Source: Trichopria drosophilae
Lineage: Eukaryota; Arthropoda; Insecta; Hymenoptera; Diapriidae
Assembly: GCA_030407085.1 (NCBI GenBank)
Contig: CM059582.1
Coordinates: 140,695,501 to 140,759,500 of the forward strand
Direction of reading: 5' to 3'
Length of the DNA stretch: 64,000 bases
Position 1 is the first letter of the stretch. Every line of letters begins with the position of its first letter. Shown here piece by piece: positions 35,030 to 46,648 of the stretch. The notes under the pieces are model-generated. The model saw only the letters and a list, made by a program, of their open reading frames with translations, was not told the origin of the DNA and made no database searches. Made by a program: the position numbers and the translations under genes.

Positions 35030-35352
35030 TTCTGTTTGCCGGTGAAGATATCAGCAGATCAGATTCGCCGGAATGTTGAATCTCTACGGTTCTTCTTATG
35101 CAGGCCCTCACGGCCGCGGATTCCTTATACCGAATGCAATGCTTATTGGGAATATTATTCTTCTGTCTGTTTTTGATCACCGTTCACTTTCACATTTAAT
35201 AATTTTAGTAACTTAATCGTTTTCACTCGCGTTTCGAAATTTAGTTGTTGGTGCTATATACATTTATATCGCGTACGAATAACAATATTGCAGTTCATTT
35301 GCGATGTCGTATTAATTACGTCTGTTCCGTCCGACGGCTCGAGCGCAACTTA

Positions 35353-37754
35353 TCACGAACTAACTGTTGAAGTGTGCGAATCGCCAAATATAGAGTGCAA
35401 GCCGTCCCATACATGACGGTATTTAAGCGATAATCGACGGGATCGGAGTCAAGTGAAGCTGCCCATACTATTCTCTGGGAATCTCGATCTTTGGAGTTTA
35501 CTCGAACCTGGCAAAATATTTTTACAATCTCAGCAGAGAAGGCAAAGGAATAACGACGCCAGTTCAATAGAATTAAAGATAGGTCTCCTTGGAGCGGAGG
35601 ACCTTTTAAGAGGAAATCATTCAACGAATAGCCATTCCGAGTTTGTCGCGAAGCATCAAAAACGAGCCGGAGCTTCCATGAAGCATTCCATACCTGCACT
35701 ACGGCATGGTGTGGTAAATACCATGCGTTTCCCTGCTGGATCTCGTTAGACGGAATTCGCGACATGTGTCCCAGTCTCTTGTATTCCCCCATGAAGCTGC
35801 AATACGCGGCAGACAGTTTGGGATCGCGCGAAAGACGGCGATGAAGAGCCGCAAGGGACCCTACAGCCATTCTACGAGTTTCAGTGGCAACCAATGGTAA
35901 ACTCGGCTTTAAGGGAAGACGAACTTCATACCGACCCTGTGAATCGCGGCAATGCGTTTCTCGAAATAAACGCTTAGGATTCATCTTCTGGTTTCAGTGT
36001 ACGGGCAGTTGAGCGTACCTCCATGAGTTGCCAAAACCGCTGGATTGATTGATCGAGGTTGCATGTACTATAAAGCAAAACTTGTGTGGTCAAAGGAACG
36101 TCTTTCTCCGCCCGCCGTGAGGCATCCACAGGCAGAGAACCAGAAATAATCTAGCCAAGGGCGATATTTTGAGCAATGAGATGCGAAGAAGGAATGCGTT
36201 TCAATCCCGAACGAAGCAACAGTCCGGCACCTAAAATTATATCTATCTTATTTGAAACGCAAAATTCCGGATCCGCCAAGGAAAATCCTTTTAACTGCGA
36301 GAAATCAAAATTGTCAATAGTTTCCTTCGGCAAATACGATGCGAGTTATATATGTGTATTCTGAAATTCAGAATCGATTTGGGATCGCAGAGCAAAATGG
36401 GTTTTCGATCGGGCAGTGCCTGCGGTACTGGCGTCCAATCCTGATAGCGACACATTAGTGCGCTGCTTTCGCAGCCCTAGAAGTTGTACAAAAGAGCTCG
36501 AGCGCAAATATTATTGCTATTTGGTCCTATCACCTGGACCTGTGCAGTAGCGAGGATAACTTTACGCCGCGTTGATGGAAAACTTGAGGCATGCAAACGA
36601 ACAACAGGCGTGTCGACTGTTGTCCTATTATCGCCGTGTCGCGAAGTTGGTGCACTGCCATGCGACTTCAAATAGAGTGCCGTATGATGCTTACGTTGAC
36701 AGACCGAGCAACGTCCAGAAGAAGGACAGGCGTTTACTCGATGCTGTCCAAGACAATTGTAACATAATTGCAAACGCCTAGCCGAAGAAACGCGATCACA
36801 GGGACTTTGACTCTGAAATTTGTGGCACCTTATAAGAGAGTGGGACTTGGAGCAAAGAGGACACCGTGAAGAACCTCTATCAGAAGAGCGAGCAGTACTA
36901 GCATGAAAAACTTTTCGCGTTTGAGGGCCCGCCGCAGGTGTTGAGAATGGGCGCTTTTCTACTCTACGCTCCAAGGTAGACATTCCAAGAGCTTGCGTTC
37001 TCTTTTCAAGAAACTTGACGAGATCCGAGAATTTTGGGAGCAAATTTAGAAAATCATCATCCTCTCGGATCGAAGAATCCTTTTCGCTCAATTATGCCTC
37101 CCAGAGCTTTCGCGAATCCCAATCCAACTTCCCAGAGAACATAAACACGAGCCAGACGTCCCAGTATTCCACCGGCAATTTAAGGTTAGACAAGGAACGT
37201 ACAATACTTTGAGCTACATCGACGAAGGAGCGTAGCTCGGAGGCTGATTCCTTTTTTACATGTGGGATTTCCATAAAGGAAGTTAGCAGCTTGATAATTA
37301 TCAAGCTAGGGTTAAAATAGCGGGTTTTGAGAGCTTGCGATGTGCTGGCATAGTTGGCACTTGTAGAGGCGACATCTTTAATGAGGTCTGCCGCTCTTCC
37401 GGTTAAACAAATCTTTAAATATTTCAATTTAGTTGCATCTGCTAATTGGGGGGCTTCGTGTACAAGAGTAGTGAAGAGATCGCAGAAACTAGCCCAATCC
37501 TCGTATTTATTCAAAAAGGTGTGTAGAGGAATGCGTGGGAGTTTTGCGATATTAGATCCTCTCCCTTCCGAAACATTCGCGTCATCTACTCGGCCCGCGA
37601 GCGTGCTATCGGCCGCTTGCTCGATTTGCGAACGAAGCGTTAAACACTCATCGACCGAGCTTCCGTAACCGCTTTGAATTCGAGAAAACACATCTTGTTC
37701 GACATAGGCCTCGGATTCGGCGTCATCCTTCACAACAATCTCGGAATGAGTCAT
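35353..37754 (-). pseudogene. BEL-3 gag, protease and N-terminal RT
   Basis: Gag begins at 37,754 (MTHSEIVVKDDAESEAY), with LPRIPLHTFLNKYEDWASFCDLF, the BEL equivalent of the LPVFDGDFEDWLQFKDLF motif in BEL-1. A stop at 37,092 interrupts it; the next segment (37,091-36,477) has the knuckles CPLCSKSHSLIRC and CYNCLGQHRVNAC. The protease lies in the poorly conserved 36,476-36,340 stretch; 36,333-36,151 has IDIILGAGLLL. From 35,984 the RT N-terminus reads SRDPKLSAAYCSFMGEYKRLGHM, YLPHHAVVQ, KLRLVFDASRQT and ends at the LINE insertion. Multiple stops make it non-functional. Confidence 0.8.
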
Positions 37755-39829
37755 CCGGACTTCCTTTCAAACCTCTCTTAAATCCTCAACACGTGACTCT
37801 ATTATATCCCTACTCAGTGTTTCTCGCGGTTTACATATAAATCGCGTGCGAATTTTATTAATTTCCTTCTCCCGCGCAAGCTGTATAGCTATAAGTTTCT
37901 TTGAAGCTAAAGAGCCATAGTAAGATACACGAGGAAAAAGAGGAAATGTAATTATACTATTCGTAACTAGATTATTACAATCGTCAGAAACGCAAAGAAT
38001 CAGTGTTTCTACACCGTGAAAGGTTTACTCGCGACGATAAGAACTTAACTTAATAATATATTATATTATAGAATGTAGTAATAATTAAACTTAATAATAA
38101 CTTAATATGCATCCGCAACACGGGCAATGCGCTCCACAAAGTGTTTCTTTCTAATCTTCTATCACAGCGCAACGCGTTCGAACGATGTCCGATCGTTCTA
38201 ACACCTCGGGCTTCCGAGAACAGCCGAACTGCGCCAGTCGCAACCCGCGCACGCGGTAAGAAAGACCGAGCGTCACCGGCAAACTTTAGATTTCAAAATT
38301 CAAAGTGTTATAAAAACTTTTCCTGAAGCGTTATTCTCAAATACTGAGCGCCATTTTGTAGAGCTTTACGTGTAAAATACGAGCAGCCTTTAGTAATTTA
38401 ACAAAAACAAAACTTGAAAAAATTATAGCACAAACATACATTAAGTGCTATTTTCGAAAAAATCGTTTTTTATACATTAGTGCATTCTAACTCTTATTTA
38501 TCGAATTATTTAGGCAGTAGGGAAGTTGTAAAAAATTAATTCAATAACTTAAAAAAGTTATAGTAGTTCAATTGAAAACAAATTTAAAGATTTTATTACA
38601 TAAATTACAGATGGAATTTCCAAAATTCATAATAAACTAGATGAATTAGGTAATATAATCGTAGATGTGAGAAGTAAAACGATATCTACATGTGTACATC
38701 TTTTACAAAATTATAAATTATATAATAAAAATGACTTTAGTCGTGAGCTAAATTTTAAAAGTAATAAAATTGTGATATTTTTTGTTGGATAACTCTGATA
38801 TTTTCTTTACAAACTCCGATAAAGGTAATATCATAGTAGTCATTAACAAAACTGAAGTAGTATAGGCCCCCCGATAGCCAGACGTAAACACCCCCAACCC
38901 CTCCACCTTGAGGCAGGTCTGGCGCCAGACGGCACGCGCGCCTTGGGATAGGTCAGGGGTTCATGACCTCATAATTAGGTGATAATGGTTCTTAATGGGT
39001 AATTAATGTCAAAACAAGCAATAACAATGTCAATAAATAATGTTAATAGGGTAATTAATGTCAAATAAATATTAATTTATGACCGTAAATAACACCATGG
39101 CCGCCATGTGAGGTAGGCGAGTCGTCTGACGTAAACAAAACCGTGCGGACAACCTTTGGCACGACGGTGAGGTAGGTCATGGTTCAGCGACCTGATACAC
39201 GAGTGCTTCATGGTTAATTGTAATATAAACAATTAATAAAGACGATAATAAATACCGATAATTGGGTAAATAAAGTCAGATGAGTTTTGATAATGATGAT
39301 TAATTGATAGTTTGCGTATAAACAAATAATAAAGACGGCAATAAATAACGATAATGACCTTGCGATAAACATATAGGTACGTGAGTCCCTTTGGCGAAGA
39401 GTTGAGGCCACACCCCACTTCCTCCTTATTGTGTGATAATATTTAACTACACAACGCTCCACTGACCTTTATATGTATACATGTTGCGCATGTGTCACTC
39501 CTCTTGCAGGTCGAAACGAGAGTCTGTAATTTCCTACGGTGTTGAACCGCACATGTGGCGCATGTTCGAGTGACGCAGTTTTCTAGGAAAATCTTAAAGA
39601 CGAGGGGAGATAAGATTTAAGAAGTAAGTTAGAAAAATATAAAATTACAAACTAGAATAATGAATGTTGAAAATGTATGAGGTGTTTTAAATTAGTAAAT
39701 ATACGAAGGACAAGGATAAAATAAGAGAAACATTGTATTTTAATCAAACATAGTATATTTTAAGCGTACACGATTGGTTACATTTGTTATTATATTGACC
39801 GCCATAATTAAACAAGTAATTGATACATT
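37755..39829. other. Non-coding region right of BEL-3
   Basis: About 2.1 kb without a credible gene. 37,755-38,340 could be the 5' leader of BEL-3 but no LTR is recognised. 38,340-38,870 is very AT-rich. 38,870-39,480 has two GC patches around the words GACGTAAACA and GTGAGGTAGG, and two imperfect direct repeats of AATAAAGACGATAATAAAT type at 39,236 and 39,328. 39,480-39,829 shows nothing clear. Confidence 0.5.
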
Positions 39830-39940
39830 AGGGTGGCCCTTAGAACACCTTAAAATTTTGTTTTTTCGTGCCACCCCTCCATTTGGTTCCAAATACAAAA
39901 AAAAAAAAAGTACTGCGAAGGCTGAGCGTCCTATCTCAAA
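39830..39940 (+). repeat. Isolated 111-bp terminus of the 6.8-kb DNA transposon
   Basis: AGGGTGGCCCTTAGAACACC through CTGAGCGTCCTATCTCAAA, nearly identical to the left terminus at 41,482 and in the same orientation. It differs by a few bases, so it is a separate copy. It ends exactly where the left arm of the inverted duplication begins. Confidence 0.85.
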
Positions 39941-39943
39941 GGT

Positions 39944-41290
39944 GAGCTTATCACGCAAAATGATATCGTCATAGCAGTCTACTCCTAAAATTAAGTCTAT
40001 CGGTTGACTGCTGCAGGGATCCGGATCGGCGAGGGTTAATTGACAAACATTTTTCCAATTCTGAACATCAACGTACCGTCGCGGAGCGTAACTCGTTAAT
40101 TTTGGAAGAATTAATACTTCCACATTACAGACTTGTCCGGAAACGCTAAAGAGAACAATTCGAGGCGACTAGAATGCTTAATAACGCCCGTAGACGAAGC
40201 ACCGATACCGGATATTGACGCTGAGCATGCCGAACGCGTAACGCGTAATATTTGGGCAGCTCTTTCAGAAATCAATGAGCATTCGGAGCCAGAATCTATC
40301 ATCGCACGTAAACGCATTTCGAAACCATGTTGGGTTCGTGCGATCACCCAAGCAGTCGTCAGTAAAGCTGCACCCTTTAACCGCGAAGCGATACAACCCG
40401 AGTGATATTTCGTAAGTGTCGGCGGACTTAGTTCTGCCGTTGACGTGCATGAATCGCTAATTAAAGACGACGGAGAAATAATCTTTTCCGAATTAGGTGT
40501 TGACGTCACCGAGGGCAGCTGCGACTGTGACTGTGTGAGCGCTTCATGCAAGAGAACGTGATGTCGTTTTTTGCAACTGGTACAAGAAGAACGGCGCTTG
40601 CACGTGGACGGTATGTGGCCTTTATTCAGACAATTATAACAAAGGCGGTGTGATCTGACACACTCTAATCGCGCACTCGAAGTTAAATTTTTCAACTTTG
40701 GGCAATTTGAAATTACATGCGCTTGAGAGCACAAGTGGAAAATTCCGGACGTCGTAGTCACGTGAGTTGTGACTTTTGATTCACCGCCTTTGCTCTTCGT
40801 AACTTTTGACGATGAACTGTCTAAGGCAGTCGAAACCCCCGGTTTTACGTTCGCAACCGTTAATGCGTGAACCTTAGCATTTAAAAATCTTTCAAGTTCT
40901 GAATATTGTGGAAAACTGTCCCTCTTACCCACATGCTCTTCCCAACCCTTACGAATTTGTGGGTCAAGTCGGAGTAAAGTCATGACGACTAAAATTGAAT
41001 CCGCAGAAAATTGTTCAATATTTTTTAGCGAAATCATTAATTCGCGAGTTTGAGAAATTAGAGATTCTAAACTTACAACATTTTCGCCCATAGCCGGTTT
41101 CAATTTGAGCAATCGAACAATAAGGGAAAAGGTCATGACCTGAACGTCTTGATAATGATCACAGACAGTTTTCCACGCTTCGGCAAAATTTACGTCAGTA
41201 ATTGAAAGATTTCTAATTAAGGATAAGGCTGTACCCGATAAACTCGATTTCAAATAATAAAATTTTTGGACGTTTGATAAAGAGTTCTCA
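39944..41290 (-). pseudogene. BEL-2 gag-protease fragment, left arm
   Basis: Inverted copy of the right-arm gag: truncated at its N-terminus (SENSLSNVQKFYYLKSSLSG), with CYNCLNKGHIPSTC knuckle and the protease site AMIDSGSECSLISERAAQ. It carries the same one-base frameshift near 40,127 as the right arm. It runs past ILGVDCYDDIILRDKL and ends at 39,944 against a transposon terminus. No pol remains in this arm. Confidence 0.88.
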
Positions 41291-41298
41291 CTTCTTCT

Positions 41299-41481
41299 GT
41301 GTGCGGTCAATATTGCCTTATGTTTTTATATAATATGTCTAATGGTTATAGCTTATATGATTTTCATCAGAATTTCTCTACTGACACTAGAAAAAACGAT
41401 TACGTTGTGAGCAAATGGTACGAACAGTTTTTAAGAAAATATAGATATTGTGGTAATAAAAAAAATGATGCATGTATCAAT
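41299..41481 (+). pseudogene. Adenain-like cysteine protease fragment (Polinton/adintovirus-type), left arm
   Basis: About 60 open codons starting CGQYCLMFLYNMSNGYSLYDF and continuing with NFS, ND and V residues. In adenovirus-type proteases of Polintons and related viruses the CGQYC motif contains the catalytic Cys and is followed by a hydrophobic FL segment, which matches. Only this C-terminal piece is present: the His and Asp/Glu of the catalytic site would lie upstream and are absent. One side abuts the truncated BEL-2 gag, the other the 6.8-kb transposon terminus. Identification rests on one motif and spacing, so it is tentative. Confidence 0.5.
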
Positions 41482-42674
41482 AGGGTGGCCCTTAGAACAC
41501 CTTAAAAATTTTTTTTTTCGTGCCACCCCTCCATTCGGTTCCAAATACAAAAAAAAAAAGTACTGCGAAGGCTGAGCGTCCTATCTCAAAGGGAACAGGT
41601 GCCGGCAGGGTCGGACTTTTTCCCATTTAAATAACACAGTTTTTTTCGCTTTTTTAGTTATTTTTAAATCAAGTATTCAAAATAAAAAATTTTGGGTAGC
41701 ACAAGTGTTAATATCTTTTCTTGATACCCTTCTGCGTGTAATGAATCAAGATACAAATTTTTGAAAAATTTTCCGACCGAGATTTTGCGTTTTTAAACTT
41801 GGTTATTATTAACTGCAAAAGCTGAACTAGTTACAATTATCTCTTTATTCTCCCGTAATTCGTTCTAAAAGTCTTCCTAAAAATCTGAATCACAGATTTT
41901 TCCATTCTCTGGCATTATCTGAAAAGAATGCAGCGTGATTGAGTCGAAAATTGTGGGTAAAAGATAAGGTAGATCATTTTGAACAGGTAAGTTTTATTTC
42001 ATAAAAATCAGGTAAAGGAAATTCAAAGTTACATTCTTCTTTGTAACTCGTGAAAAAATATTCTAATGCTATCGTCATATAAATAATCTTATTCTTTACT
42101 TTTTTCTGCATCGATTCATATATTTATTTATGAAAAAAAAATTCGCTCGCTAAGATATCGTCTTGTGATTGTTATCTATCGAAAATTGCATGAAATCTAG
42201 AATTGGTAGCTTATAGAATGTTTCATAAAAAATCGATTTTTCGGCAGTATCCCCACAATTTACAGTATTATATATTTATATAATCTATTTGTACACGGAC
42301 CAGGTGGTTCTTAAAACATCTTCAAAGAAATTTTGACCCTACCACCTCTTCATTCCAAAACACGATTAAAAATCAGTGCAAAAATTGAAATTTCCGACTT
42401 ACAAAGAAGGGTCACTCTTTTTGCATTCAAATTAAATCCAAGTTTCACTCAAATTCTTGTGTATGTTTGTATGTGCTGCCAAGCCCTTTTGCAAACATTG
42501 CATATGGCGTTTATTATCATAAAAAATGGAAATACTTTCGAAAAGAATTTTATTAATATGTCGTATGTAAATGCGTTGGTTTTCAGTTGAAATTTAGGTG
42601 TATTCGATATCTCCACTAATCCTCTCTAATTTTGAGTACGATGTGTTCGAAACACTATTAATATATAATTATAT

Positions 42675-43590
42675 TGTAACGGGACGTTACGTTTGTCTAG
42701 GAGTCGTGCCGCGGTCGCGAGAGCGCGGAGTGATACAATCATTCGCATCGATCGATAGTAGGATCGGCGCAGATACGAACGGCCCCGAAAATTCCCGAGC
42801 GCCGCCGGATACGGCGCACGGAGAAGCGCGGCCGCGGAGAGTGCCGCCGAGAGAGTCGCGTTTGAGCCTTCGAGAAGGAAGGATCGCGTTAAGGGAAGTC
42901 GCTTTACAACCTTCAAGCAGGAAGGATCGCGAGTCAGTTGGGAGCACACCTTCAGGAGAGAAGTTTCGAAAGTCCGAACGTGAGAGCGTCGCGTGCACGG
43001 TAGAAAAGCGAAACCAAGTGTCGAGCGCGTCATCGCGAGTAGAGGGAACGTGCCGGATCACCCGGACATCTGGAGCGAGTCGAGCCCGAAACTTGCCGTC
43101 AATATCGAGGACGAGACCTGCCGTCAAGCCGAGGACGAGACGGCCGTCGAACCGAGGACGAAACGCCATTTTGTCGGGAGCGAGCAGGCGAACCGCAAAC
43201 TTTGTGAACAACTAATTGTAAGTCGGCCGTGGGCCACCTGAAAATTTATACAATAAAATTGAGAGGGCAAGAAGGCCCAATGTCCTTTTAATTAAAAATA
43301 AAAATAATTAGTATTATTATTGTTTTCCTACTACACCCCTTCCATAGCTTGTGCGGGCGGAGTGCGGTGCCGCCGTAGGGTATTTCGCGGTCCCCGTTTT
43401 CAGGCGCGGAAGGAGGCAGGAGCCGACCTCCTCTGGGCGAGCTCGTGCCCTACCGGAGATTGCCAGCTAGCCGGGCTGATTAAAAGCGAGTCGTCCACCT
43501 GACGCGGGGTTTTCCCGAGAAAACCCCAAAGCCCGCTTCACGGGCGGTGGACGATAAGCCAATAAATTTTGGCCGTAAACAGAAGCCGTT
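42675..43590. mobile_element. GC-rich insertion, possible solo LTR
   Basis: A sharply GC-rich block within AT-rich DNA. It starts TGTAACGGGACGTTACG, contains AATAAA at 43,251, and could end at CTACTACA (43,334) or near 43,590. Flanks share the word AATATATAATT (42,659 and 43,593), a possible but low-complexity target duplication. No coding domain was recognised; long GC frames here look random. Confidence 0.4.
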
Positions 43591-43994
43591 ATAATATATA
43601 ATTGTATCCAAATTATATATAATAATATAATTGAAAACATACGATTCAACTTACCTGTCATTATTCCTTTTGTATTATTTTGACATGGCTTCAGGATCGT
43701 TAATAAATAAATAATCATATATAATTGTATCTAAAATTATATATAATTATATATGTAATCAATTTTTTCCCGGGAATTTTGGTATTCTGAAATGAAGGAA
43801 GTGCAAGTAATACTTTATAATTGCAAACATATCGTCTTGATTAAAAGAATACGGGTAAATAGTAAAGTCAGTGTAATCAAATTTTCTACAGTGAGAAACA
43901 ATTTATTTTTATTTAAATCTCTGTCGAATGTATAAATATGGTTAACAAATAATGTAAATAATAATGAGAATAAGATAAAACATAGTAGGTTAAA
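43591..43994. other. AT-rich spacer 3' of the transposase-like gene
   Basis: Contains two copies of ATATAATTGTATC (43,597 and 43,724) and other A/T repeats. No gene. Confidence 0.5.
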
Positions 43995-46648
43995 CTAGAT
44001 ATTCTTCATAACTTCTTGCTTAGTAGAATTCTTTATTTTTTTGCTGTATTCTGTCAATATCTGGAGAATGTATTGCTTCTGAACTTCGCTTTTTGTTAAA
44101 ATGTCATTATAAGCAGTCATTAAATGAACGGCTCTCTCTGCAGCGTCATTGACAACTGCTAAACATTTGACCAATTTCAATCCTGCAATGTAATTAGGAT
44201 CATCACTCCACTTTGACGGATCCATATCTAAAAAGTTCGGATTGATCACAAATCTTTCAAAAAACTTGAACGTTTGTGCCGTCACGAAGTTATCCATTTC
44301 TTTGAAATACCACGTCTCAGGTCGTTTTATATCGATGTCTATGCGATTAGGATAATTATCATCGAAATCCTCATTTCTTTTCATCTCTGACACCATTTTT
44401 TTCTTTACATCAAACGACAGCTGTTCATCGAAAAGGGCCATGGCCGACGTCTCCGGACTGATATACCACAAGTGGTTCTTAAATTTTTTAAGCGTAACTT
44501 GAGAAACTTTCTCATCAATCCATCTATAGTCGTAAAGTTTCTTTAAAAATTGGAGGTCGTGATTAGGAGCTTGAGGTGCGAGTGGCGCAGTGAACCAGGC
44601 TTCTACGTAAATCAGAATAATAAAAGTGCATATTTCGGAGAGCGACCTCTCTTCTATCTCAGTCAAGTCGAATTCTTCACGAAATACGTAAATTTTAAAA
44701 CAATAGATGGCTTTCGACATCGAACGGGCATGATGGAAGGCCCCGGGAAAACAAAATTTCACCTCATCAGCTGGTACTACTCCAAGAAATATTTTAGTGA
44801 GGTTAAGCAATTCCTTGTAGTCATCCCTAGGCTGAGTGGCTTCTAACATTTTCTGTACAAAATTGTTAATTCTTATCACCTCACCTGCCAACACCGTTCG
44901 TAATTTTTCATTCTCTAATCCAGGTTTATATTTTGTTTGATCCAAGCTCTTCCAGGAATATTGAAACTTCTTAAAGAGAGGTACATTTGGACTAGAAGTA
45001 GCAGCCATTTTCTCATCGAAAACACTCCTCAAAACGAGTTCATATATGTGACGTCGACATGGTAAATAGAGCAGCTTTTTCTCTAACATTCGTTCTATCA
45101 GTACAGCGGCACCATTGACATGACCCAAATTGGACGCAGTTGTGTCACAGCACAATGCCTTGATATTTCCAAGAAGTCCCCAATCATCAACTACTTCGTA
45201 TATTCCTTGTGCTTGACTCTTACCTCGTCCATCTTCGAGTTCTGGAATGCCTAATAATTGTTCAATCTCGCCATCTGTAATTAAAACTGGCAGTCGATCG
45301 TGTACCTCGCGATTCAGTATATTAGGAAGTATTTTGCCATCCCAGTGTAAGACAGTCGCTTTGAGGTCAGAATTTTCGAATCTTTCTTTTATATTCTTAG
45401 CTCTTTTTTCACGTAATTTCGCTCTGCAGCGTTGAATGGATGTTCGGTTTACAATTAGTGCGTTAACATCATGATTTAATGACTGAGCTATGGCAATGAT
45501 TAGGTGGACAGCATTTCTGTCAGAAACTTTACACTTGTCCAGGACTGCAACGATTTTTTCATTAATGACAGAGGAATATCCTTTTGATCTTTTTGCTTGG
45601 GGTTGATCAGCTTCCAACTCAAATTCTTCACTACATGAGATATTCGAGTATGACTCAACAATACTCTCAGTCGCAAGGCTCACAGAAGATACACTCGATA
45701 TCAGTTCAACAGTGGAATCTGAAATCAGCCATGGAAATTCTTTATCAAGTGAAATGTCAATGTTTGTTTAACCCATTAACGCTCGAAAATGAAAAGAATG
45801 TTCGGGATCTTCTTGAAACCCTTCGATGTGTAAACACACAATTTCAGTCTCTTATTGCATACTTTTTTTTAAATAAATATTTATTATAAGTAATAAAATT
45901 TAATATTTTTCATTTTTCTAAATCATTGCATCGAGTATAGCGCACCCAAAAATATCTAGAAAAATTAGTTTAAAGTTAGTTAGCTAGTTAGCTACGAGCG
46001 ACTTTTTAAAATTTTTGGTCTTGAAATTATTGTAATATTTTGTGATTCTCAGAGGTTAGTGGGTTAGTGAGGTTATGTTATCAATATTTGAAATAAAAAA
46101 TATTATTCACCTTGAATCGCAAGCTGTTGTTGATTTCTCACTGATCTCCCTGACATTTTCTCTTCCACCAGGCATAGTTGAGCTTCCTCCTGAATGTCGT
46201 ACACCGTTTCAATATCACTAATGTACCCTATTCGACCGTCTTTCCTCTGATTAGCTAAAAAAGTTCTTCCTACTTCGTCACATTCATCAAGCTTTGCATG
46301 TGCAATGTCAAAGAGATTTCTAATATTTGAACTAAAATTCTTCTCTGCTTGCAGATTGTAATCTTTGCCAGCACTTTTTTGTAGATTACGCCACTCATCA
46401 TAGAGTTTCTTCAGCTTTTCTACACATTTTGATTCCTTTTGTGTTGGCAAGCGTGCCTTATTCCAGAAAATAAACACTTCCCTGATAACGAGGACTGCAC
46501 TTTCTTTTAGGGTCAATTTAACAAATCGCATGTTAAAGAAAAGAACTTTTAATACTTGCAATCTCGAGGGTAACTTGTTACCATGTATTTGAGTATCGAT
46601 ATCACCGATTAGAAAAATATCTTGCCGTAAAATTGTTTGTGAACACAT
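43995..46648 (-). CDS. Transposase-like protein, two exons, apparently intact (about 753 aa)
   Basis: Exon 1 46,648-46,111 (ATG chosen as the first in-frame Met, MCSQTILRQDIF) and exon 2 45,718-43,995 join through a GT-AG intron (45,719-46,110): donor CAAG/GTGAAT, acceptor TGATTTCAG/AT, with matching phase and no internal stop. Exon 1 has NKLPSRLQVLKVLFFNMR and LKKLYDEWRNLQKSAGKDY. Exon 2 has a basic patch KRSKG, VLHWDGK (Asp ~306), LCCDTTASNLGHVNGAAVL (Asp ~371), LPCRRHIYELVLRS (~400-410) and NDAAERAVHL (Glu ~707). I recall the same motif series from a large invertebrate family of uncharacterised proteins. The Asp-Asp...CxxH...Glu order resembles hAT-type RNase H-fold transposases, but the superfamily is inference. 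It is the only long intact gene in the window. Confidence 0.7.

Larger units (their letters stand above)
30988..35352 (-). mobile_element. Jockey-clade LINE, full length, inserted in BEL-3
   Basis: 4,365 bp from a T11 run (poly(A) on the minus strand) to the 5' end next to the second TCACGAAC. ORF1 has the Jockey-type CCHC region preceded by an ISGVGNISPLIDLL segment; ORF2 has endonuclease and RT. ORFs are frameshifted. Interrupting BEL-3 RT between two codons' worth of its conserved core, it clearly inserted after BEL-3. Confidence 0.9.
30980..35360. repeat. Target site duplication of the Jockey-clade LINE
   Basis: TCACGAAC at 30,980-30,987 (next to the poly(A)) and again at 35,353-35,360 (next to the 5' end); a ninth base may be shared with the T run. 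The feature span covers both copies and the element between them. Confidence 0.85.
27699..37754 (-). mobile_element. BEL-3: BEL/Pao LTR retrotransposon, split by a Jockey-clade LINE
   Basis: Minus-strand element: gag and protease (37,754-36,150), start of RT (35,984-35,353), then a 4.4-kb LINE insertion, then the remaining RT, RNase H and integrase (30,979-28,561), a polypurine tract and a probable 3' LTR (28,394-27,699). I see no matching 5' LTR upstream of gag, so the 5' end is lost or too diverged. It differs clearly in sequence from BEL-1 and BEL-2. Confidence 0.8.
39943..42170. repeat. Left arm of a 2.2-kb inverted duplication
   Basis: Reverse complement of 47,635-49,862. Positions mirror about a constant coordinate sum of 89,805 through the gag region, and a 399-residue reading frame is identical in both arms. 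In the parts compared I saw one substitution (near 41,867) and one A-run length difference (near 42,135). Identity ends outward at 39,943/49,862 and inward at about 42,170/47,635, beyond which the arms are only about 75% alike. Confidence 0.92.

Noticed and set aside
35240..35352. A host promoter or exon next to the LINE 5' end
   Set aside because: The sequence is the 5' UTR of the Jockey-clade element, shown by the target duplication at 35,353.
42598..43215. 205-codon Arg/Ser-rich frame, with other long frames on the opposite strand
   Set aside because: A GC-rich block leaves all frames open; composition looks random and no motif is visible.
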